Part shown: piece by piece, positions 35,307 to 44,513 of the stretch
Layout: every line of letters begins with the position of its first letter
Numbering within the stretch: position 1 is the stretch's first letter
NCBI RefSeq assembly: GCF_039541235.1
Contig: NZ_BAABFV010000001.1
Location: forward strand, 1,695,232-1,759,231
Direction of reading: 5' to 3'
Length of the DNA stretch: 64,000 bases
Source of the DNA: Kangiella marina
Lineage (GTDB): Bacteria; Pseudomonadota; Gammaproteobacteria; Enterobacterales; Kangiellaceae
Program-made: the position numbers and the translations under genes
The notes under the pieces: generated by a model
What the model saw: only the letters and a program-made list of their open reading frames with translations
What the model was told of the DNA's origin: nothing
Database searches by the model: none

Positions 35307-37001
35307 TTAGAGGCAGGTAACTTTATTACGTCCATCACGTTTAGACTGATAAAGTGCTTTATCGGCACGTGCGTATAGGTCTTTGAGTGATTCATTTTTC
35401 AAGGTGCAGGCTACGCCAAAGCTACAAGTTAACTTGTTGACTGCTTGGAAGTGATGCTGCTCGATCAAGCTCCGAAGCTTCTCCGATAGTGTTTGAGCAT
35501 GTTCAGACTCTGTTGCGGGACATAAAATAGCAAACTCTTCACCGCCCCAGCGAGCTAAGGTATCGGTTTTACGAATATTGTTATTGAGTAAGGTCGATAG
35601 CTCGATTAAAACGTCATCGCCGGCTAAGTGACCATGGTTATCGTTAATTGATTTAAAGTGATCCACATCCAATAAAATGAAAGCCATGTCAGAGTATTCT
35701 TGCTGATAACTGAAATATCGTTGCTCAAGAAACTCTCTATTGTGCAGTCCAGTCAGGCGATCGGTTTGGGCGCGTCGAACGAGGGCGCTGTGCTTTTGTG
35801 ATTTTAATTTTCGGTGCAAAATCAAAAAGAGTAATATCGATATTAAGGCAGTCACTAAAGCGGCATAAAAAAGCAGTCGATAGATTTCAAGCTGGCTGGT
35901 CATCCGTGCTGAGGAGAGTAGCCTTAAAGTGTCAACGGCTGAGTGAACCGAATAAATATCGCTGGTGAAGGCGCCTTTGGGGTCTTGGTAGCCTTTGATA
36001 AACTGCACCACGTCTGGTACTGATACAGCATCAAGGCGGCCCATTTCCTTAAGCATCCAGACCACTAAGTGAGTGGCCTTTAATGAGTTCTGCTCTGAGT
36101 GACCCTCTTCGCTATACACATTCTCTGTAGTTTTAAAGGTACTGTTTAAGGTCGCGATCAGTTCTTCGATATGCAGAATCTCTCTTACTGTGTCGCCTGC
36201 TTTCTGGTTGATGGGGAGGTGATGAATACTAAACCAGGCTCTGTGAGCATCATAACTGCTAATGACTGGGTGGCCGGGAAATGGACTGAAACTGTTGGTA
36301 TCATTCGACCAACTGTTCTCCACAAAACGGTTAATCTGTTGTTGATGCTCTTGGTTCACGACTTGGGAATTTAACTTGCCCATATGGTGTAAGGCCTGAA
36401 CCGCAAAGGCCGTTGCTTTCACCGTCGACTGCTGACCAAACTCTGGATAACCTGGGTCCCAAAAACCACCGTCGTTATTTTGGTAAGCTAGGATCAGCTG
36501 TGCTACCGCCTCGGTATCAATGGTACCAAGCGCATCGAGTTTATCGAGAATGATGACTGAATCGAGCGTCGCGCGGATGTTAACGGAACTATTGGGTAAC
36601 GCTGAAAACCCTTTGAGATTGCCGATAGCATTACTCGGCGCTTTGAAGTTTTTTAGCAGGAATGTCACCACGGCATCGTTATCGATCCGATCGAGCGCGT
36701 CGAGTTCAGCGAGCGCTTCGATAGCAAATCGAGTAAGACGAACACTCTCACGATTGAGTGTGGTCGGTTCATCAAATAAATCAGGATTGTTAACGAAATA
36801 ACCGTCTGGGTGCAGCCGCTTTACTAGCCACTGAATCGTTCCGGAAGCGTAAGTGGGCGTTTTGCCTTGAATCGGCAAGATATGATAATTGTTATCGAGC
36901 TGTCGATATTTTTGAAAGAAAAAGCCAGAGAGGACAACGCTTACTATCGCTATCCAAAAAAGGATCGATCTTTTCGATTTCAAAAATGGGCCAAGGCTCA
37001 T
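35307..37001 (-). CDS. Diguanylate cyclase with alpha-toroid (prenyltransferase/terpene-cyclase-like) sensor domain
   Basis: 564 residues. TM1 (about 12-29) and TM2 (about 376-396) enclose a periplasmic region of some 320 residues made of about six repeated helical hairpins. Examples are TEAVAQLILAYQNNDGGF (163-180), STVKATAFAVQALHHMGKL (192-210), NSLKATHLVVWMLKEMGRL (305-323) and VVQFIKGYQDPKGAF (331-345). These Q-x-x-D-G-G-F and T-A-x-A-V-x-A-L-x-x-L-G-x-L units recall prenyltransferase-beta and squalene-cyclase alpha/alpha barrels. The cytoplasmic GGDEF domain (413-564) has an intact GGEEF site (486-490) and an RxxD inhibitory site (477-480). Zinc or DxDD catalytic residues were not seen in the repeats. 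Monocistronic, downstream of hemL. Confidence 0.85.
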   Translation of the reverse strand: MSLGPFLKSKRSILFWIAIVSVVLSGFFFQKYRQLDNNYHILPIQGKTPTYASGTIQWLVKRLHPDGYFVNNPDLFDEPTTLNRESVRLTRFAIEALAELDALDRIDNDAVVTFLLKNFKAPSNAIGNLKGFSALPNSSVNIRATLDSVIILDKLDALGTIDTEAVAQLILAYQNNDGGFWDPGYPEFGQQSTVKATAFAVQALHHMGKLNSQVVNQEHQQQINRFVENSWSNDTNSFSPFPGHPVISSYDAHRAWFSIHHLPINQKAGDTVREILHIEELIATLNSTFKTTENVYSEEGHSEQNSLKATHLVVWMLKEMGRLDAVSVPDVVQFIKGYQDPKGAFTSDIYSVHSAVDTLRLLSSARMTSQLEIYRLLFYAALVTALISILLFLILHRKLKSQKHSALVRRAQTDRLTGLHNREFLEQRYFSYQQEYSDMAFILLDVDHFKSINDNHGHLAGDDVLIELSTLLNNNIRKTDTLARWGGEEFAILCPATESEHAQTLSEKLRSLIEQHHFQAVNKLTCSFGVACTLKNESLKDLYARADKALYQSKRDGRNKVTCL

Positions 37002-37082
37002 TGTATTCGGCTAATTCCTTATCGGTTAATGGTTAAGGAGTGTACAGCGCCTTAGGCCCAATATATCAAAAAAAGTGCAAAA

Positions 37083-38360
37083 TTACTTACTTAACGCACG
37101 CTCAAAAGCTTCTAGCGTTTGCTTTAATTCCTTGTCGCCGTGTGAGGCTGAAACAAAGCCTGCCTCAAACGCAGAAGGAGAAAGATAGACACCCTCGTCG
37201 AGCATGGCATGATAAAAACGTTTAAAACGATCCATATCGCCGTTAGTCACCTGTTTGTAACTCGTCACGGTCTCTGCATCATTGAAGAAGAAACCGAACA
37301 TTGAGCCGACATGGTTGGTGGTGAACGGGATGCCTTTTTGCTCGGCAATATCACGCATGCCTTGTACTAACGCTTCGGTGTAGGCGAAGAGCGGCTCATA
37401 AAAGCCAGGCTGTGATAATTCATTTAACGCAGCAAGCCCCGCAGCCATAGCCACTGGATTACCTGATAGGGTTCCAGCTTGGTACACCGGACCGACAGGT
37501 GCCATGTGCTCCATAATGGTTTTTTTACCGCCAAATGCACCGACCGGCATACCGCCGCCGATGACCTTGCCGAGTGTGGTCAGATCTGGCTGAACCTTGT
37601 AATAACCTTGTGCGCCATCAATGCCCATACGGAAACCTGACATCACTTCATCGAAAATCAGCACCGCGCCGTATTGGTCACACAGTTGACGCAAGCCTTG
37701 TAGGAAGCCTTCAACTGGCGGAATGCAGTTCATGTTGCCAGCAATGGGTTCAACGATAATACAGGCAACGTCGTCTTTATTGGCTTTGAGTAACGCTTCC
37801 ACACTGTCCAAGTCATTAAAGTCAGCGGTTAGTGTGTGTTTGGCAAAGTCTGCGGGCACGCCGGGAGACGTTGGTTCGCCTAACGTCAGTGCACCAGATC
37901 CTGCTTTCACCAATAAGCAGTCCGCATGACCGTGGTAGCAGCCCTCGAATTTAATAATTTTGTCTTTACCGGTATAACCACGAGCTAAGCGGATCGCGCT
38001 CATGGTCGCTTCAGTGCCTGAGTTGACCATGCGCACCATCTCGATCGATGGAATGAGCTCGCAGATCTTTTCTGCCATCTCGGCTTCGATTTCAGTTGGT
38101 GCGCCATAACTCAAACCGCGTTTGGCAGCATCGATCACGGCATCTAATACTGCCGGATGGTTGTGACCTAAAATCATCGGTCCCCATGAGCCAACATAGT
38201 CTAAATACTGCTTATCATCGGCAGAGGTAAAGTAAGCGCCATTGGCTGACTTAATAAAGACAGGAGTGCCGCCGACCCCGGTAAAGGCACGAACGGGAGA
38301 GTTGACGCCACCAGGAATATGTTGCTGGGCACGAGTATAAAGTTGTTCAGAAATCGTCAT
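37083..38360 (-). CDS. hemL: Glutamate-1-semialdehyde 2,1-aminomutase
   Basis: A PLP/PMP enzyme making 5-aminolevulinate, the tetrapyrrole precursor. 425 residues from ATG 38360 ([20 protein letters not shown]), which aligns with the E. coli N-terminus; a GTG lies at 38369. [48 protein letters not shown] and [16 protein letters not shown] with the PLP lysine are all present. It lies 55 bases downstream of pyrB on the same strand. Confidence 0.97.
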   Translation of the reverse strand: MTISEQLYTRAQQHIPGGVNSPVRAFTGVGGTPVFIKSANGAYFTSADDKQYLDYVGSWGPMILGHNHPAVLDAVIDAAKRGLSYGAPTEIEAEMAEKICELIPSIEMVRMVNSGTEATMSAIRLARGYTGKDKIIKFEGCYHGHADCLLVKAGSGALTLGEPTSPGVPADFAKHTLTADFNDLDSVEALLKANKDDVACIIVEPIAGNMNCIPPVEGFLQGLRQLCDQYGAVLIFDEVMSGFRMGIDGAQGYYKVQPDLTTLGKVIGGGMPVGAFGGKKTIMEHMAPVGPVYQAGTLSGNPVAMAAGLAALNELSQPGFYEPLFAYTEALVQGMRDIAEQKGIPFTTNHVGSMFGFFFNDAETVTSYKQVTNGDMDRFKRFYHAMLDEGVYLSPSAFEAGFVSASHGDKELKQTLEAFERALSK

Positions 38361-38415
38361 AATGTTCACGCTATTATTTTGCTGAATGAGTAACCGAATC
38401 TTGTGGGTAAAGACC

Positions 38416-39429
38416 CTAAGAGTGACGTGGTGAGTACCAGTTCATCGGTTTTTCGAATTGGGTGAGCTTGTCTTCTACACCGAGCACAAGAGCAAACAGT
38501 GCCATGCGAACTTTTACGCCGTAGTGTGTCTGGCGGAAGATGGCAAGGTTAGGATTGTCGTTCATGTCGTCGCTTAATTCATTTGCCTCAGGTCGAGAGT
38601 CACGAGGTAGCGGGTGCATGATGATGGTGTTTTTATCACAGTGCTGGCTGTAGAGGTTTTGGTTTAAACAGTACTTGCCACGATACAGGTTGGCTTCTTC
38701 TTGCGTCGTGAAGCGCTCTTCTTGGACGCGGGTCAGGTAAATCACGTCCTGATCTTTGAGGCCGTAGTGAAAGTCTTCGGAGATGCTGTAGTTAAGCCCC
38801 GCGTTGTCACAAACGTCGAGTACCTTGTCCGGCATCGCCAGCGCTTGTGGCGAGATAAAAGTAAAGTGAATATTCGGGAATAGGCACAGCAGTCGTGTTA
38901 ATGAATGTACCGTGCGTCCGTTTTTAAGGTCGCCAATCATGGCTATCTTGATGGCGCCTTTATCTTTGCCGAGCGCTTCCAGTTCATTGTGAATGGTGTA
39001 CAAGTCCAGCAACGCTTGGGTTGGGTGCTCGTTCGGGCCATCGCCACCGTTGATAACGGGAACATTACTGCCGCGTGCAAACTCTGCGACTGAGCCAACT
39101 TCAGGATGGCGCATAGCGACAACATCGGCGTAATTTGCCGTGACGCGAGCGGTATCGTAAAGGGATTCGCCTTTGGATAAGGAGGATGTGGTCATGCCCA
39201 CGGTTTCTCGAACGTGACCGCCTAGTAGATTAAAGGCTGTTCCGAAGCTGATTCGAGTTCGGGTGCTAGGCTCGAAGAAAAGGTTAGCTAAAATGGCACC
39301 GTCTAAGACATTGCAGCACTTTACGCGAGTGGCATAAGGCGTCATTTCGTCAGCAACTTGAATAATCCGTTCGACCGCTTCTTTGTCTAGCTGATCAATG
39401 GAGAGTATGTGTTGCCCTTGGAATACCAT
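38416..39429 (-). CDS. pyrB: Aspartate carbamoyltransferase, catalytic chain
   Basis: It catalyses the first committed step of pyrimidine synthesis. 337 residues, some 25 longer than E. coli Pyr[13 protein letters not shown] (carbamoyl-phosphate loop), [57 protein letters not shown] and the [11 protein letters not shown] loop are present. No pyrI regulatory chain or pyrC-like partner adjoins it. The length and C-terminal extension ([13 protein letters not shown]) suggest a class that may work without PyrI; that is inference. Confidence 0.94.
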   Translation of the reverse strand: MVFQGQHILSIDQLDKEAVERIIQVADEMTPYATRVKCCNVLDGAILANLFFEPSTRTRISFGTAFNLLGGHVRETVGMTTSSLSKGESLYDTARVTANYADVVAMRHPEVGSVAEFARGSNVPVINGGDGPNEHPTQALLDLYTIHNELEALGKDKGAIKIAMIGDLKNGRTVHSLTRLLCLFPNIHFTFISPQALAMPDKVLDVCDNAGLNYSISEDFHYGLKDQDVIYLTRVQEERFTTQEEANLYRGKYCLNQNLYSQHCDKNTIIMHPLPRDSRPEANELSDDMNDNPNLAIFRQTHYGVKVRMALFALVLGVEDKLTQFEKPMNWYSPRHS

Positions 39430-39587
39430 TCAATTTCCCAAATTCTGAGTGTGAGCTACTTGGGACGCAATTCTAACACGATCTGACGCAGATGTAGCCA
39501 AATTTACGGGTTGGAAAGTGGAAATTCAGCCAGAAATGCTTAAAATGAGCGCGAAACTTATAAAAGTACCAAGTTTAGAGGTTATTT

Positions 39588-39776
39588 GTGGAATATAGAA
39601 AGTATCGTTGTTTAGTCTGTGACTTTATTTATGACGAAGAATTAGGCTGGGAAGAAGACGGTATTGCCCCGGGTACCCGTTGGGAAGATATCCCAGACGA
39701 CTGGTATTGCCCAGACTGCGGCGTTGGAAAGGAAGATTTCGAGTTAATGACGGACGAATTTAAGAAAAGTCTTTAA
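39588..39776 (+). CDS. Rubredoxin
   Basis: 62 residues binding one iron through four cysteines: CLVCDFIYDEELGW and WYCPDCGVGKEDFE. The conserved aromatic residues and the G-I-A-P-G-T-x-W-E-D-I-P-D-D-W loop are present. The start is GTG 39588 behind AGAGG. A small cytoplasmic electron carrier; a partner reductase or alkane hydroxylase is not in the window. Divergent from pyrB. Confidence 0.96.
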   Translation: MEYRKYRCLVCDFIYDEELGWEEDGIAPGTRWEDIPDDWYCPDCGVGKEDFELMTDEFKKSL

Positions 39777-39793
39777 CGCGACTAAAATGCAAT

Positions 39794-39820
39794 AAAAGCC
39801 TCCGAAATGGAGGCTTTTTT
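39794..39820 (+). terminator. Intrinsic terminator after rubredoxin
   Basis: AAGCCTCC (39796-39803) pairs with GGAGGCTT (39809-39816) around GAAAT and is followed by a T-run, 20 bases after the rubredoxin stop. Confidence 0.92.
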
Positions 39821-39934
39821 GTTGATAAGTCGGTCATAGCTCTCAATTTTAGGCAAAGCTGATGTCAAAAGATGGTGTGTTTTTGAGTTGAGGCGTATGT
39901 TTAGAAGGTTTCATTGTTAAAAAGGAGGTTGTTT

Positions 39935-40441
39935 ATGATGAAATCACTTCTATGCTGTGTCTTATTATTGTTAGCAGTTCCATGTGCTCAAGCTGGCAGT
40001 ACCGCTTATTTAAAGATAGGTGATATTGAGGGTGAGAGTCAAAGAGCGGGGCACGAAGGCGAGATTGATATTCTGGCCTGGTCTTGGGGCGCTGAGTCTA
40101 ATCGTCGAGGAGCCTGTTTGACGGACATCGAGCTGTTAAAAAGTATCGATAAAAGTTCGCCACAGTTACTGATGGGGCAAGCCAATCGTATGGTCTACCC
40201 AACGGCGGTGATCTCGGTGCGACGAGACAGTGGCGATGCCCATCTCGACTACTTAGTCATTACCCTCAGCAACGTTCAGGTCAGTCGGTTTCAAACCTCG
40301 AACTCAGCAGGGGACACGCTACCGACCGAGAGCTTTTCATTAAACTTTGAAAAAATTGAGTATCAATATACCGTTCAAGAGGATGATGGCAGAGCGGGTG
40401 AAACCGTGTCCGCAGTGATTACTCCTGAGCGTTGCAGATAA
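39935..40441 (+). CDS. Exported orphan Hcp-like (type VI tube) protein
   Basis: 168 residues with the Hcp fold signature: AYLKIGDIEGESQRAGHEGE and IDILAWSWG (about 24-52), CLTDIELLKSIDKSSPQLL (about 61-79) and a C-terminal NFEKIEYQYTVQ. Unusually, it starts with a clear signal peptide (MMKSLLCCVLLLLAVPCAQA, cleavage near 20), so it is sent to the periplasm by Sec. A true Hcp tube subunit is cytoplasmic. No other type VI gene is present here. ATG 39935 lies 6 bases after AAGGAGG. Two terminators isolate it as a single gene. A structural or adhesive periplasmic/extracellular role is possible, not shown. Confidence 0.82.
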   Translation: MMKSLLCCVLLLLAVPCAQAGSTAYLKIGDIEGESQRAGHEGEIDILAWSWGAESNRRGACLTDIELLKSIDKSSPQLLMGQANRMVYPTAVISVRRDSGDAHLDYLVITLSNVQVSRFQTSNSAGDTLPTESFSLNFEKIEYQYTVQEDDGRAGETVSAVITPERCR

Positions 40442-40464
40442 GCTGTTTTGATAATTGTTCTACC

Positions 40465-40497
40465 AAAAAAGAGCCTCCGCATAGGAGGCCTTTTTTA
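40465..40497. terminator. Bidirectional intrinsic terminator
   Basis: GCCTCC (40473-40478) pairs with GGAGGC (40484-40489), with an A-run on the left and a T-run on the right. It ends the Hcp-like gene and can also act on the convergent GST gene, whose stop codon lies within it. Confidence 0.88.
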
Positions 40498-41091
40498 TTC
40501 CATGGGTATGAATTTCGGTTCGGACTGTATGCGCTTAATCCAACGCTGGATAGCCGGGTACTGATTGAGTTCAAAGCCACCTTCATCGGCAACATGGGTG
40601 TATGCAAACAGTGCCATATCCGCGGTGGTGAGTCGGTTGTTAACGAAGTAATCGTGCTTGTTGAGATGTTGCTCCATCACCTTGAGGGCTTTATACCCAC
40701 CTTCTTGTTTCGACACAAACTCATCGCGTCTTTCCGCGGGCATACCTAAGTATTTTGCAATAAAGCGCGCGACCGCGATGTAGGGCTCATGACTGTACTG
40801 TTCAAAAAATTGCCACTGCAACACTTCAGCATGAGCGAAGCGGTCAGATGGGTAGTAAGTAGAACCTGCCGCGAGGTAATTGATGATGGCGTTAGACTCG
40901 GATATAAAGCGCCCATCATCCAGCTCTAAAACTGGAATCTTGCCATTGGGGTTTTTAGCCTGAAACTCGTCACTAAGGTTGTCGCCTTTTAAGATATTGA
41001 TGTGAACCCACTCATGCTCAATATCTAAAAGCGACATGATTAACTGAGTCTTATAACAATTTCCTGAACGTGTATCACCATAAACCTTCAT
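40495..41091 (-). CDS. Glutathione S-transferase
   Basis: 198 residues: an N-terminal thioredoxin-fold domain with MKVYGDTRSGNCYKTQLIMSLL (Ser-Gly-Asn-Cys near 9-12), NPNGKIPVLELDDG and ESNAIINYLA, then a helical C-terminal domain ending in LTTADMALFAYTHVADEGGF with the conserved Asp N-cap. The Y/S catalytic residue is ambiguous. It lies 34 bases downstream of the YghU-like GST gene on the same strand, so the two may be cotranscribed. Confidence 0.88.
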   Translation of the reverse strand: MKVYGDTRSGNCYKTQLIMSLLDIEHEWVHINILKGDNLSDEFQAKNPNGKIPVLELDDGRFISESNAIINYLAAGSTYYPSDRFAHAEVLQWQFFEQYSHEPYIAVARFIAKYLGMPAERRDEFVSKQEGGYKALKVMEQHLNKHDYFVNNRLTTADMALFAYTHVADEGGFELNQYPAIQRWIKRIQSEPKFIPME

Positions 41092-41125
41092 CGCAAAACC
41101 TCAGAGCAGGGTTGGATTGATGTCT

Positions 41126-42010
41126 CTAATTATCCTTCAACTTATGATCAATGTCAGCTGCGCTGTGTCGTTCATGAAGCTGCTCGTTATCCTCGCCCCA
41201 GGTGCGGTTAACGATCCGTCCGCGCTTAACCGCTTCTCGGTCTTCAATCTGCTTGGCCCAGCGCAGTAGGTTTTTATAAGAGTTTGCCTCTAAAAACTCA
41301 ACCGCATCGTAAGCGTTGCCTAAGACTAAGTTGCCATACCATGGCAAAATCGCAATGTCGGCAATCGAATATTCATCATCAGCCATATACTCGTTATTGG
41401 CTAAATGTTTATCCAGTACGTCCAACTGTCGCTTGGCTTCCATGGTAAAGCGATCGATAGGGTATTCCATCGGATAAGGTGCATATTTATAGAAATGACC
41501 AAAACCACCGCCTATATAAGGAGCGCTGCCCATCTGCCAAAACAACCACGACAGAGCTTCTGTGCGCTTACTGTGCTCCTTAGGAAGTAAGGCATCAAAT
41601 TTTTCTGATAGGTACAATAAAATTGCGCCAGACTCAAAAACCCGCTGCGGTTTGTCTTTTAGATCGTCGCTGTGATCCATCAACGCTGGAATCTTGGAGT
41701 TAGGGTTAATGTGGACAAAGTCGCTACCAAACTGATCGCCATCGCCAATTTTAATGAGATGCGCATCATACTCCGCGCCTTTGTGGCCCAAGGCCAAAAG
41801 TTCCTCCAGCATAATCGTCACTTTCTGGCCATTAGGCGTCGCTAACGAATAAAGCTGGAAGGGGTGTTTGCCGATAGGCAGCTTTTGTTGGTGGCGTGAG
41901 CCAGCCGTTGGACGGTTGATACTCGCCCACTCGCCACCATTGTCAGGATTCCAAGTCCATACTTTTGGTGGCGTGTATTGATTTTGGTTATGATTACTGT
42001 CGCTGCTCAT
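41126..42010 (-). CDS. yghU: YghU-like glutathione S-transferase / disulfide reductase
   Basis: 294 residues matching the YghU group of Nu-class GSTs: the long N-terminal arm YTPPKVWTWNPDNGGEWASINRP and the thioredoxin fold LYSLATPNGQKVTIMLEELL, with the T-P-N-G-x-K-V glutathione-contact motif. HINPNSKIPALMDH and FESGAILLYLSEKF follow, then a C-terminal domain with MGSAPYIGGGFGHFYKYAP. E. coli YghU binds two glutathiones and acts as a disulfide reductase. Length is typical. Confidence 0.9.
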   Translation of the reverse strand: MSSDSNHNQNQYTPPKVWTWNPDNGGEWASINRPTAGSRHQQKLPIGKHPFQLYSLATPNGQKVTIMLEELLALGHKGAEYDAHLIKIGDGDQFGSDFVHINPNSKIPALMDHSDDLKDKPQRVFESGAILLYLSEKFDALLPKEHSKRTEALSWLFWQMGSAPYIGGGFGHFYKYAPYPMEYPIDRFTMEAKRQLDVLDKHLANNEYMADDEYSIADIAILPWYGNLVLGNAYDAVEFLEANSYKNLLRWAKQIEDREAVKRGRIVNRTWGEDNEQLHERHSAADIDHKLKDN

Positions 42011-42274
42011 AATATTGCCTAGTGTTGGAAAACTTGTAACACCATTGAAGCGTTAATCGACCGTGACTGTCAATTCAGCCAAGCGAATAGCTACTATGAG
42101 GGTTTTGCATTGGCGGTTATTTCTCAAGCGCCGCTTAGGATTTTTAACGCATCATGCTATAACTGTTTCCGAAATAAAAATAATTGGAATAAAACCGTAA
42201 GCTGGTCGTTAAGTAGTAAAAGGTGTCGTGCTGCGTGAGCAGGATGGTACCAAATAAAGACTAAGGAGCCGTTA

Positions 42275-42781
42275 TTGTCGAACACAGTGTCACAACTCGA
42301 TGACTATTGTCGTAAAAGTTTAGTTTTTGCGGTTCAGCTATTGGGTAATCAGTCGGATGCCGAAGATGTGGTGCAAGCCAGCATAGAGAAAGCATTGGCA
42401 CACCCGAAAGCACCGAAAGGTGGAGTCGATTTACAGAAGTGGTTGTATCGAGTGGTACGAAACGCGGCGATTGATCGCCTGCGCAAACAGTCGCGTGAAA
42501 CAGCGTTTGAAGAAGAGAGCCATGTAGCACGCGACAACCTATCGCCGGAAAAACATCTGGAAAGTGAACAAATCAAGCAACGACTGAGTCAGGCGCTAAA
42601 CGCATTACCCCTGCATCACCGAGAGCTAGTCGTCCTGAGAGATTATCACGGGCACAGTTACGACGATATTGCCGACATTTTATCGATAGCGAAAGGCACG
42701 GTAATGTCTCGATTGCACCGAGCACGATTGGCGCTTCGAGAAGCCTTAAGTGACTTACAGCTTGAGCGAGGTACAAAATGA
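42275..42781 (+). CDS. ECF-type RNA polymerase sigma factor
   Basis: 168 residues with regions sigma2 and sigma4 only. Sigma2 contains LLGNQSDAEDVVQASIEKAL and LYRVVRNAAIDRLRKQ. Sigma4 contains LNALPLHHRELVVLRDYHGHSYDDIADIL and AKGTVMSRLHRARLALREAL. The start is TTG 42275 with AAGGAG 8 bases upstream. The stop overlaps the next gene (ATGA), which codes for an anti-sigma factor. What activates it and its regulon are unknown. Confidence 0.93.
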   Translation: MSNTVSQLDDYCRKSLVFAVQLLGNQSDAEDVVQASIEKALAHPKAPKGGVDLQKWLYRVVRNAAIDRLRKQSRETAFEEESHVARDNLSPEKHLESEQIKQRLSQALNALPLHHRELVVLRDYHGHSYDDIADILSIAKGTVMSRLHRARLALREALSDLQLERGTK

Positions 42782-43215
42782 ATCAATGTCATGATATCGA
42801 AGAATTGATCAGTGGTTATATTGACCAAGAGCTAACCCAGCAAAAAGCGCAACAAGTGCGTCGTCATATTGAAAGTTGCGACAGCTGTAAGGCTGTTTAC
42901 GAGGACTTGCTGGCCATTCGAAAAGAAATGGGACAGCTTCAATATCCAGAGTGTGAAGAAGCAAAACTGAACAAGATTATGAATGAACCTGTTGCCAAGA
43001 CCTTAGGAGTTGTTGGTTGGATTATGCTTATTATAGGGTTAGTTGGATTTATGGGGTGGCAGGCTTTTACTTTTTTTACCCAACCCGTAGTGCCAACATG
43101 GGCAAAAATTGGGGTGTTATTAATTGAGCTAGGCGCGTTAGGTTTATTCTTAAGTGTGCTAAGACAGCGCTTAATCGCAAGAAAAACTGATAAATATAGG
43201 AACGTAAAACTATGA
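42778..43215 (+). CDS. Membrane anti-sigma factor with zinc-finger (ZAS) domain
   Basis: 145 residues. The N-terminal cytoplasmic ZAS domain has H-x3-C-x2-C in RRHIESCDSCKAVYEDLL, plus CHDIEELISGYIDQEL. Two hydrophobic helices follow (about 78-97 and 106-125) with a very short loop between, so little faces the periplasm. It is translationally coupled to the ECF sigma gene and to the YbjQ gene (4-base overlaps at both ends). It likely sequesters the sigma factor. Confidence 0.9.
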   Translation: MNQCHDIEELISGYIDQELTQQKAQQVRRHIESCDSCKAVYEDLLAIRKEMGQLQYPECEEAKLNKIMNEPVAKTLGVVGWIMLIIGLVGFMGWQAFTFFTQPVVPTWAKIGVLLIELGALGLFLSVLRQRLIARKTDKYRNVKL

Positions 43216-43544
43216 GTCATGATGTTGAGTTGTACACATTGGAAGAGGTACCGGGTTACAAAGTCGAAAAGGTTTTAGGCTTAGTGCGGGGTAATACGGT
43301 TCGAGCGCGTCACGTCGGTAGGGATATTTTAGCTGGACTACGAAATATCGTGGGCGGTGAAGTCAGCGAGTACACCAAGCTGATGGCTGAAAGCCGTGAA
43401 CAAGCGATTGATCGTCTGCTTGATGAAGCTCGACTCTTGGGCGCAAATGCCGTCATCGGCACGCGCTTTACCACCTCGATGGTCGCCAGCTCGGCGGCGG
43501 AATTGCTGGTTTTTGGTACGGCGGTGGTATTGAGTAAAGAGTAA
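43212..43544 (+). CDS. YbjQ (DUF74) family protein
   Basis: 110 residues of the YbjQ/UPF0145 family: VPGYKVEKVLGLVRGNTVRARHVGRDI is the N-terminal block, and YTKLMAESREQAIDRLLDEARLLGANAVIGTRFTT the C-terminal one. These proteins form a pentameric barrel with a proposed heavy-metal-binding role that is unproven. Its overlap with the anti-sigma gene makes it the third member of the operon, a clue that the sigma system may sense an envelope or metal signal. Confidence 0.88.
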   Translation: MSHDVELYTLEEVPGYKVEKVLGLVRGNTVRARHVGRDILAGLRNIVGGEVSEYTKLMAESREQAIDRLLDEARLLGANAVIGTRFTTSMVASSAAELLVFGTAVVLSKE

Positions 43545-43568
43545 ACTTTAAGAATTAGAAGGATGACA

Positions 43569-44426
43569 ATGAAGTATTTTAGTTTAATGTGTTTTGTTGT
43601 GCTCTTCGCGCAATCGAAAGTAAGTATTGCAGAAGAAAAGTATTTAATCGTTAAAGGGAATATTTTAAACCAAGTCTCGGTTCCAGAAGCCAAGCGAGTA
43701 ATATGTAATGATAAAAATATCATATGCATGAATAGCTACTATAGATACACGATTAAAGTTTTAGAGAGCCTCACGGACCAGTCACCAAAAATCATTCAAG
43801 CTGCAAACTATCATCATGGTCCTCTTTATTATCGAGGTTCAGATGATTATATTTTTGTATTAGAGCCTATTGCAGAAGATGCAAATCAGCGAGTGTTAGG
43901 GGCTAATTATATGATCATAGAACAGCGTGTTCAGAAGTCTGAATTTTGCTTTGAGCAGGGGCTTAAGGCGTATATTGGCTCAAATATCGAATATTCTGAG
44001 GAGTTAAAAGAAAAGTGCATTGATGCTGATACAGCGTTTTCTGGTATGAGGGAACGGCTCATGCTCGATATGAGACTTGCTATATGGGAAGAGCTTGAGT
44101 CACAGTCATACTATATCGATGGGTACATGGTAGGTATGGACAATAATGGGACGTTATACTTCCCTAATGATGAAGAACCAGAAATTTGCAGCGCTGATGA
44201 GCTTGATACTTATAACATAGATATTTGGGAGGAGTGTAGTCCATGGAACGACGAGATATACATTGTCGAGTTTGTGTTAAACAAAGGCGCGGCACCTCAA
44301 GTGATGCAAATGATACAAGGCAAAGTAAACGAATTGCCTGTTTCAGGCGTTATCTCAGAATTATCGTTAACTAGCAAGCCCAAGCATGATGTTGTGCGTT
44401 GGACTTTTGAGGTTGTCACTTTGTAA
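43569..44426 (+). CDS. Exported hypothetical protein at end of ECF operon
   Basis: 285 residues, no recognised family. A signal peptide (MKYFSLMCFVVLFAQSKVSIA) is followed by a mature part with several cysteines (in KRVICNDKNIICMNSY, FCFEQGLK, EKCIDADT, EICSADE and WEECSPW) and many acidic residues, suggesting disulfides in the periplasm. ATG 43569 is preferred because AGAAGG lies 6 bases upstream; ATG 43563 would overlap that site. It is 24 bases after the YbjQ stop, so probably belongs to the ECF operon. Confidence 0.72.
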   Translation: MKYFSLMCFVVLFAQSKVSIAEEKYLIVKGNILNQVSVPEAKRVICNDKNIICMNSYYRYTIKVLESLTDQSPKIIQAANYHHGPLYYRGSDDYIFVLEPIAEDANQRVLGANYMIIEQRVQKSEFCFEQGLKAYIGSNIEYSEELKEKCIDADTAFSGMRERLMLDMRLAIWEELESQSYYIDGYMVGMDNNGTLYFPNDEEPEICSADELDTYNIDIWEECSPWNDEIYIVEFVLNKGAAPQVMQMIQGKVNELPVSGVISELSLTSKPKHDVVRWTFEVVTL

Positions 44427-44513
44427 CAAATTCACCTTCACATCATCTAAACAGGGTAGGAGTTATGCTAAATCCTAGTAAGCTCCTGAATTCATTGAGT
44501 GAGGGTGATATTT

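Noticed and set aside
42186..42209. GGAAT...GTCGT resembling an ECF-sigma promoter before the ECF gene
   Set aside because: The spacing between the two elements is about 14 bases, roughly 2-3 shorter than ECF promoters normally need.
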